DNA from: Alphaproteobacteria bacterium
GTDB taxonomy: Bacteria > Pseudomonadota > Alphaproteobacteria > Thalassobaculales > Thalassobaculaceae
NCBI GenBank assembly: GCA_022822665.1
Contig: JAJEAR010000044.1
Coordinates: 1-38,996, forward strand
Length of the DNA stretch: 38,996 nucleotides
Direction: 5' to 3'
The notes under the pieces were generated by a model. It saw only the letters and a list, made by a program, of their open reading frames with translations. It was not told the DNA's origin and did not search any database. Each line of letters opens with the position of its first letter. The stretch's first letter is position 1. Shown here one piece after another: positions 34,501 to 38,996 of this stretch. Position numbers and translations under genes: made by a program.

Positions 34501-35606
34501 GACCCTCCGACCTGCTCGAGGGCACGATCCGAAACGACGAGGGCGAGACCGTGCTCGCAGTCAACGGGGTCTCGCTGTTCGACAGTGCCGCCGGCGGGCG
34601 CCTGTCGCATCGGGCGCCCAATGGCGCGCGCGACGTCGCCCTTGCCGATGGTTTCGCGGGCCTGGACTTTTCGGCCGCGGACAGTTTCGTCAGCGTCTGG
34701 GCGCCCCGCGCTGCCGTGTACGAAGTGCTGCCGGGCGCCCTGCACCGCCTGGACGACGGGGCGCGTTTCACCGGGACGGAGAAGCAGGGGAGGCCGGGTC
34801 AACCGTTCTGGCTGCGGGTTTCGGGTGGCGCGGGGTCGCGCGGCGGCACGGGCGGTACGGTGGGCGCCTCATACGATTACGACCGCCATGATATCGAGGT
34901 TGGGCTGGACGCGCCGTTGTCGGAAGACGGCAGCCTGACGGGCACGCTGGGCGTGCGCCGGGTGTCAGGCTCGGCGGACGTGTCGGCAGCGACCGGCGGC
35001 GGCAGCATCCAGGCCCGCGGTTACGGTGTGTCCCTGGGGCTCACCTGGCGCTCGGAGGCGGACTGGTACGGCACGGGCCGGGTCTCCGCCACGCGGTACT
35101 CGGTCGACTTCCGGTCGGACACGCTCGGGGATCTGCGCGACGGTGTCGACGCGATGGTCCACACCGTGGAACTGGAAGCGGGAAGGCGCCTCGGCCTTGT
35201 CGACGGCATTGACCTGACCCCGAAGGCGTGGTTGCGCCGTTCGGCCCTGTTGATGGACGGATTTGCGGATGCCGCGGGCGCCCGGGTGTCGCTGCGCGAG
35301 GCAAACCGGCTTGTGGCCGGAGCCGGCGCGACCGTCCGGGCCCGGCTCGAGGGAACGGACGGCGGGAGGCTGGTCATCGAGGGCCTGCTTGGAATCGAGG
35401 GCGCCACCGACAACCGCAAGTCCCGGGTCGAGGTTTCCCGCGAGACACTGACGGCCAGGGAGCCGGGCAGCCGGGTACTGCTCGGGCTCGGTGCGGCCTG
35501 GCAACGGGACGAGCTGTCGGTGCGAACCGAGCTCCGACTCGCACAGGGCACCTCTTCGGGCGATGCCGACTGGACCGGCCGCGTTGCCATCGGGGTTGTG
35601 TTCTGA
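31509..35606 (+). CDS. Autotransporter (type Va) with 63-residue passenger repeats
   Basis: A 1365-residue secreted outer-membrane protein. Residues about 1-43 are a long signal peptide (basic and hydrophobic SVRLLCALATIAVLAGW, then APSRA). The passenger (about 44-1090) is Gly/Thr/Val-rich beta-helix sequence, with eight consecutive 63-residue units at residues 208-711 and a ninth partial unit. The last about 268 residues are an autotransporter beta-barrel starting at QPFWLRVSGG and ending in the classic terminal Phe (VAIGVVF). The start ATG 31509 is chosen over the longer frame (to 31335) because AGGGGAAG lies eight bases upstream and the signal peptide follows. No protease triad is seen in the passenger, so adhesion or surface structure is likelier. 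The gene stands alone directly after an IS30 element. Confidence 0.87.
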   Translation: MEAEYGSPPVMWSYRALRMVSVRLLCALATIAVLAGWTAPSRAHVLAPPPAVCPAPGEAVPAGHRIRCVSGEEDAGDIGIEVSGTTLITGEHGSAIEGRHEGGGDVRISVEDTRITTSGHLTGAGHAEGIYAEAGTGSVRVTLRDVDIETFGVGGEHPGNYDEAAGAHGMHASRSHGAGEVAVDIEGGRIVTYGNDSAGVVVSGAGELRLRARGTTVVTHGRNAHGFHGEIGDGTAGDVGMEVRDTTVMTYGDLAYGVWGDAHGDGTKGEVVLDVGGSGVTTGGENGHGILGTVRGGARGDVAIAVQGSTITTRGESAEAVWGAAAGDGTRGNVQLDLRGSAVVTDGRTGHGVLGSVRSGAQGNVAVTVQEATVTTGGETAYGVWGDARGGGTRGDVRLDVSGSALTTGEERAYGVLGSVRDGAEGDVTVRVRDSTVTTRGGSAEAVWGTANGEGTRGDVRLDLRGSTVATEGSTGHGVLGSVRSGAQGDVTIDVRDSTVTTRGGTAHGVWGDARGGGTRGDVRLDVGGSTVTTGAENSYGILGTVRDGAQGDVSVTVQETTVTTRGQSADAVLGTVAGAGARGDVRLTLRGPVLETGEVNSHGLVGSVRDGAEGDVTVRVQDATVTTRGRSAEAVWGTAAGGGTRGDVRIHLGGSSVTTGGKIGHGILGSVRDGAEGDVTITVQETGVTTRGDTAYAVWGDVHGDGAHGDVRIGVTGSTVTTGGENGHGILGSVRGGADGDVALMVGETTVVTRGVGSDGIRAQGEGGGDVAIDVRDTGIETMSVALDELGDTWAVGVKAQIGLTSRSGDNIAGDIDLRMSGGTIVTHGVLSRGIQGVHVSSDGLNHGDVRIATSGTRIETRGDDADGILVYHTGTGLVDIQVDEGSIDAPGAGSNGIRIGQVTTPETRPGRTAATGAVERAAPIGTDGYRRQTVSVNAPVSGGTGLGAGVFLAGGGRVVVGPNGRLGAGSGVAIFSAGESRVPHRLHVDLRPDGLRPSDLLEGTIRNDEGETVLAVNGVSLFDSAAGGRLSHRAPNGARDVALADGFAGLDFSAADSFVSVWAPRAAVYEVLPGALHRLDDGARFTGTEKQGRPGQPFWLRVSGGAGSRGGTGGTVGASYDYDRHDIEVGLDAPLSEDGSLTGTLGVRRVSGSADVSAATGGGSIQARGYGVSLGLTWRSEADWYGTGRVSATRYSVDFRSDTLGDLRDGVDAMVHTVELEAGRRLGLVDGIDLTPKAWLRRSALLMDGFADAAGARVSLREANRLVAGAGATVRARLEGTDGGRLVIEGLLGIEGATDNRKSRVEVSRETLTAREPGSRVLLGLGAAWQRDELSVRTELRLAQGTSSGDADWTGRVAIGVVF
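32130..33641 (+). repeat. Eight tandem 189-bp units in the autotransporter passenger
   Basis: Eight units of exactly 189 bases (63 codons) follow in register. The consensus per unit is a 31-residue half (V-R-L-D-V-x-G-S-x-V-T-T-G-G, then GHGILGSVRDGAEGD) and a 32-residue half (VTVxVQxTTVTTRG, then AxAVWGxAxGxGTRGD). In the middle units the second half alternates between an EAVWG-T/A form and a YGVWGDA form, which indicates an older 126-residue doubling. No unit has an indel. Confidence 0.85.
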
Positions 35607-36107
35607 TTTCCCGGGCGCCCGCCGGTTCACCGCTGGCCGTCAACCCCCGACACGCCGGCGGCGCATTGTGACACCGAAGCCGGCTCGAAACGCCGGAAGG
35701 CGTGGCGGACGACAGGGTGTCCCGCCCGGCCACTTCTTCGGGAACCCGGGCGGAACCCGGCCCGGTCGAGTGCAGGTGGCGGATCGCGAATGGTAGACGG
35801 CGTTACGCCCCGGCACCCTGTCGCCCGGAGCAACAGGTGCCTGTGCCCTTGGCCGCGCCCGCGTGGTCAACGACATGCTACAAGTATTTCCGGTCCCGGC
35901 TCCGCGTCCCGGGGAAGTGGACGTGACGGACGAACCCGGCATGCCGGCCACCGCCACTGGCCATGGACCGCGAACCGTTGTGCAGTGCAAGATGGAGGGT
36001 GCCGTCCGATGCGACCGTACCGCAGCAATCCCGGCACGGGATCGGATACGGGTGTCAGCCGCACGGCACCCGAACCAGCTAGACGCCCCTGCCGCGAAAG
36101 GTAGCCC
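35607..36107. other. Intergenic between autotransporter and ivd
   Basis: No recognised gene in 501 bases. A plus-strand frame from GTG 35863 reaches a TGA overlapping the ivd ATG (83 codons), and a long minus-strand frame covers the region. Neither shows a domain or a convincing ribosome-binding site. AAAGG before 36108 is the ivd ribosome-binding site. No clear terminator was seen. Confidence 0.4.
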
Positions 36108-37280
36108 ATGATCCCGAACGACTTTCCGAGCCTGAACTTCGATCTCGGCGAAACCGCCGACATGCTCAGGGACTCGGTCCGATCCTTCGCCTCCGACGAG
36201 GTGGCGCCGCGGGCAGCCGATATCGAGCGGGCGAACGACTTTCCCGCCGATCTCTGGCGCAAGATGGGCGATCTCGGCGTTCTCGGCATCACTGTCGAGG
36301 AGGAGTACGGCGGGGCCGGGATGGGGTACCTCGAACACGCGGTTGCGGTGGAGGAGCTGAGCCGTGCCTCGGCTGCCGTCGGGCTCAGCTACGGCGCCCA
36401 TTCCAACCTGTGCGTCAACCAGATCCGGCTCAACGGAACCGAGGAGCAGAAACACCGGTTCCTGCCCCGGCTGGTCAGCGGCGAGCACGTGGGGGCGCTG
36501 GCAATGAGCGAGCCCGGGGCCGGGTCGGACGTGGTCGGCATGACGACCCGGGCCGATCGCCGCGGGGACCGCTACATCCTCAACGGTTCCAAGATGTGGA
36601 TCACCAACGGGCCCGACGCGGACACGCTGGTCGTCTACGCCAAGACCGACCCCGCGGCGCATCAGCGCGGCATTACCGCCTTCATCATCGAGAAGGGGAT
36701 GAAGGGATTCTCGACTTCACCCAAGCTCGACAAGATGGGAATGCGCGGCTCGAACACCTGCGAACTGGTGTTTGCCGACTGCGAGGTGCCCGAGGCCAAT
36801 GTGCTCGGTGGCGAGAACCGTGGTGTCAACGTGCTGATGAGTGGACTTGACTACGAGCGCGCGGTGCTGGCCGCCGGTCCGCTGGGGATCATGCAGTCAT
36901 GCATGGACGTGGTGCTTCCCTACGTGCACGAACGCCGCCAGTTCGGAACCCCGATCGGCGAGTTCCAGCTGATGCAGGGCAAGATTGCCGACATGTACGT
37001 CACCATGAACGCCTCGAAGTCCTATGTCTATTCCGTGGCAAAGGCCTGCGATCGCGGCGAGGTCACGCGCAAGGACGCGGCGGGCGCCATCCTGTACGCG
37101 GCCGAGAAGGCGACCTGGATGGCACTCGAGGCGATCCAGTGCCTCGGTGGCAACGGCTACATCAACGACTACCCGACCGGCCGGCTGCTGCGCGACGCCA
37201 AGCTCTACGAGATCGGGGCCGGAACCTCGGAGATCCGGCGCATGCTGATCGGGCGTGAACTCTACCGGGAGTCGGCGTGA
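36108..37280 (+). CDS. ivd: Isovaleryl-CoA dehydrogenase
   Basis: A 390-residue acyl-CoA dehydrogenase, converting isovaleryl-CoA to 3-methylcrotonyl-CoA in leucine breakdown with transfer of electrons to ETF. The flavin/substrate signature [15 protein letters not shown] lies at 131-145, with [10 protein letters not shown] following. The catalytic Glu is Glu250 in [18 protein letters not shown], the position peculiar to isovaleryl-CoA dehydrogenase rather than the late Glu of short- and medium-chain enzymes. [20 protein letters not shown] and [16 protein letters not shown] end it. The methylcrotonyl-CoA carboxylase genes that often follow are absent; instead tag overlaps its stop by four bases. 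Function is well supported by motifs. Confidence 0.92.
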   Translation: MIPNDFPSLNFDLGETADMLRDSVRSFASDEVAPRAADIERANDFPADLWRKMGDLGVLGITVEEEYGGAGMGYLEHAVAVEELSRASAAVGLSYGAHSNLCVNQIRLNGTEEQKHRFLPRLVSGEHVGALAMSEPGAGSDVVGMTTRADRRGDRYILNGSKMWITNGPDADTLVVYAKTDPAAHQRGITAFIIEKGMKGFSTSPKLDKMGMRGSNTCELVFADCEVPEANVLGGENRGVNVLMSGLDYERAVLAAGPLGIMQSCMDVVLPYVHERRQFGTPIGEFQLMQGKIADMYVTMNASKSYVYSVAKACDRGEVTRKDAAGAILYAAEKATWMALEAIQCLGGNGYINDYPTGRLLRDAKLYEIGAGTSEIRRMLIGRELYRESA

Positions 37281-37948
37281 CCCGATCCGGTGAAGTGCCG
37301 TTTCCCGCGCCGGGACTCGCCGTTGGTCCTGACGGCCGGTCGCGGTGCGCCTGGTGCGAGGGGCGCGACGACTACCGCGTCTACCACGACGAGGAGTGGG
37401 GCCGGCCCGAGACCGATGACCGGGCGCTGTTCGAGAAGGTCTGCCTGGAAGGGTTCCAGGCCGGGCTGAGCTGGATCACCATCCTGCGCAAGCGGGACGA
37501 CTTCCGGCGCGTGTTCGCGGGTTTCGACATCGACGCGGTTGCCGGGTTCGGCGAGGCCGACGTGGAGCGGCTGCTCGCCGACCGCACCATTGTACGCCAT
37601 CGCGGCAAGATCGAGGCAGTTGTTCACAATGCGCGGCTGGCACAACAGATGCGCGTCGAATTCGGATCGCTCGCCGCCTTCTTCTGGAGCTACGAGCCGG
37701 CGCCGGCGGACCGCCCGGCTGTCGTCGACCACGGTTCTGTCCCTGCCACCACGCCGGAGGCAACCCGGCTTTCGCGCGAGCTGCGCCGCCGCGGATGGCG
37801 TTTCGTCGGCCCGGTCACCTGCTACTCGTTCATGCAGGCGATGGGGCTGGTCAACGACCATCTCGAGGGCTGTGAATTCCGGGCCGAGGTGGAACGCGAG
37901 CGCAGCGCACTGATCCGTCCCACACCAACAGTCACGAGGTCAGCATGA
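37277..37948 (+). CDS. tag: DNA-3-methyladenine glycosylase I
   Basis: A 223-residue TAG-family glycosylase that removes N3-methyladenine from alkylated DNA. The zinc site is intact: Cys24 (RCAWC), His37 ([10 protein letters not shown]), His195 and Cys199 (NDHLEGC). Substrate-pocket blocks [20 protein letters not shown] and [15 protein letters not shown] are present. The N-terminus is about 20 residues longer than in the E. coli protein. Start GTG 37277 overlaps the ivd stop (GTGA) and the gene overlaps the RidA-family gene by ATGA, so three genes of unrelated chemistry are translationally coupled. Confidence 0.93.
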   Translation: MTRSGEVPFPAPGLAVGPDGRSRCAWCEGRDDYRVYHDEEWGRPETDDRALFEKVCLEGFQAGLSWITILRKRDDFRRVFAGFDIDAVAGFGEADVERLLADRTIVRHRGKIEAVVHNARLAQQMRVEFGSLAAFFWSYEPAPADRPAVVDHGSVPATTPEATRLSRELRRRGWRFVGPVTCYSFMQAMGLVNDHLEGCEFRAEVERERSALIRPTPTVTRSA

Positions 37949-38337
37949 TTGGAACACGACTCTATTCCGGATCCCCGTTCGAGGAGATGGCGGGCTACGC
38001 GCGCGCGGTCGTCGACGGCGACACCGTTCACGTGTCCGGGACGACCGGGTACGACCCCGAAATCAACGGATTCGCCGCGACTGTCGAGGAGCAGGCGACA
38101 CGGGCCTTCGCGACCATTTCAGACGTGCTCGAACGGGCCGGAACATCGCGGGAGAACATCATCCGCATGCGGGTCTACGTTGCGAGCAGGGAGGAATTCG
38201 ATCGCATCAAGTCGATCATCAGGGACTACAGCATGCCGGCGCGTCCCGCCAACACCGCGCTCATCTGCGGACTTGCCACCGAGGAGATGCGTGTCGAGTT
38301 CGAGGTGACGGCGCGCATTCCCCAGGTAACGGAGTAG
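37945..38337 (+). CDS. RidA/YjgF/UK114-family protein
   Basis: A 130-residue Rid-superfamily protein, a small trimeric fold that in RidA itself hydrolyses reactive enamine/imine intermediates. Family marks are the GDTVHVSGTTGYDP strand, VEEQATRAFATISDVLERAG helix, IIRMRVYVAS and PARPANTALICGL. The RidA catalytic Arg is not in its usual place (PARS), so it belongs to another Rid subgroup and deaminase activity is uncertain. ATG 37945 overlaps the tag stop. The SDR gene starts directly after its TAG. Confidence 0.87.
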   Translation: MIGTRLYSGSPFEEMAGYARAVVDGDTVHVSGTTGYDPEINGFAATVEEQATRAFATISDVLERAGTSRENIIRMRVYVASREEFDRIKSIIRDYSMPARPANTALICGLATEEMRVEFEVTARIPQVTE

Positions 38338-38996
38338 ATGACCATGGCCAGTATTCTGGTGACCGGTGCGAGCCGCGGGATCGGCCGCGAGTTTGTCCGC
38401 CAGTTCGTTTCCGACGGCTGGGAGGTGCTGGCGGCCTGCCGCGACCCGTCCGGTACCGGGCAGGTTGCCGGGGCCGAGTACCTGGAACTTGACGTCGACG
38501 ACGCGGCGAGCATTGCGGCCTGCCGCACGGCGCTCGGTGACCGGCCGGTCGACGTGCTGGTCAACAACGCCGGGATCATCGGGCAGCGGGCGGGGTTCGG
38601 GTCACTCGACTACGCCGCCTGGCAGGCGGCGATGACCACAAATGTCTTCGGACCGATGCGGGTCGCGGAGGCCTTCGTCGACCGGGTTGTCGCGAGTTCA
38701 CGCCGGCAGATGGTCTTCATCTCTTCCTACATGGGGAGCATCACCGGGGCCGGTCCCGGTGCCTGCGTCTATCGCTCCTCGAAGGCCGCGCTCAACATGG
38801 CGGTCCGCTGCATGTCGCTCCAACTGGAAAGCCAGGGAGTGACCGCGGTGCTGTTTCATCCCGGTCACGTGAGCACCGACATGGGCGGCGCGTCGGCGCC
38901 GGTCACTCCGGAACAGAGCGTACGCGGCATGAAGGAGCAGATCCTGTCGCTGTCCGCAGCGGACAACGGCCGGTTCCTGAGCTTCAGGGGCGAGGA
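38338..38996 (+). CDS. Short-chain dehydrogenase/reductase, 3' end outside window
   Basis: A classical SDR cut by the window edge after about 219 residues. The nucleotide-binding TGASRGIG (about 9-16), LDVDD, VNNAGIIG and the active-site pair Tyr-x-x-x-Lys (VYRSSKAALN) after a conserved Ser (FISSYMG) are visible. Cofactor preference is not obvious, though the small basic residues after the Gly-rich loop allow NADP. ATG 38338 starts right after the previous stop; ATG 38344 is equally possible. Substrate unknown. Confidence 0.88.
   Translation, partial: MTMASILVTGASRGIGREFVRQFVSDGWEVLAACRDPSGTGQVAGAEYLELDVDDAASIAACRTALGDRPVDVLVNNAGIIGQRAGFGSLDYAAWQAAMTTNVFGPMRVAEAFVDRVVASSRRQMVFISSYMGSITGAGPGACVYRSSKAALNMAVRCMSLQLESQGVTAVLFHPGHVSTDMGGASAPVTPEQSVRGMKEQILSLSAADNGRFLSFRGE

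Noticed and set aside
35640..36662. A 340-codon minus-strand frame over the autotransporter-ivd gap
   Set aside because: More than half is antisense to ivd, and no domain is seen in the intergenic part.
1..38996. tRNA, rRNA, riboswitch or phage integration signatures
   Set aside because: No cloverleaf-like sequence, rRNA stretch, integrase or attachment-site duplication was found by reading; a covariance-model search would be needed to exclude small RNAs.

Overview
This is a GC-rich (roughly two-thirds G+C by eye) bacterial chromosome segment. Gene content and gene style point to an alphaproteobacterium: a Tat-exported cyclase, COG0523 proteins beside znu genes, a Fic/Xre/RES toxin-antitoxin graveyard, an ADP-forming CoA ligase, a non-pyrrolysine MttB homologue and isovaleryl-CoA dehydrogenase. 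The exact lineage cannot be fixed from the sequence alone.

Layout. (1) 1-1201: an N-terminally truncated DUF4143-type protein with an unassigned C-terminal extension. (2) 1590-9950: a zinc-homeostasis island. It holds a degenerate COG0523 protein that lost its P-loop (minus strand), a 44-aa membrane microprotein overlapping znuC, znuC-znuB-znuA with an Asp/His-rich ZnuA loop, an intact COG0523 GTPase, a WD40 protein, and convergently a Tat-exported cyclase-family protein. Near-identical Zur-like palindromes (GTTACA-N-TATAAC) lie upstream of the znu operon and of the cyclase gene, which suggests one regulon. (3) 10209-12690: decayed toxin-antitoxin material. A frameshifted Fic gene sits behind a well-preserved operator array, followed by an intact Xre/ParS-type antitoxin, a RES toxin killed by a nonsense codon and two frameshifts, and a frameshifted cupin gene on the other strand.

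(4) 12824-29015: a catabolic island. Plus strand: GMC oxidoreductase, SCP2-like/alpha-beta hydrolase fusion, two FMN 2-hydroxy-acid dehydrogenases, SMP-30-type lactonase, and a CoxL-like molybdenum hydroxylase large subunit. Minus strand: ADP-forming acyl-CoA synthetase, CaiB/racemase, TauD-type dioxygenase. Plus strand again: MFS exporter and MttB-like methyltransferase. The hydrolase/SMP-30/hydroxy-acid dehydrogenase unit was duplicated in tandem. Copy A then lost SMP-30 and copy B lost the hydrolase, and the short stumps are still visible. The set reads as stepwise oxidation of an alcohol or 2-hydroxy acid, CoA activation, epimerisation and demethylation; the substrate is unknown.

(5) 29311-31281: a second graveyard, with a HigB-HigA deletion chimera, an AbiEii nucleotidyltransferase remnant and an IS30-family element whose transposase start lies behind a hairpin. 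(6) 31509-35606: a large autotransporter with eight exact-length 63-residue passenger repeats. (7) 36108-38996: an overlapping operon of isovaleryl-CoA dehydrogenase, 3-methyladenine glycosylase I, a RidA-family protein and an SDR cut by the window end. No rRNA, tRNA or CRISPR array was seen.
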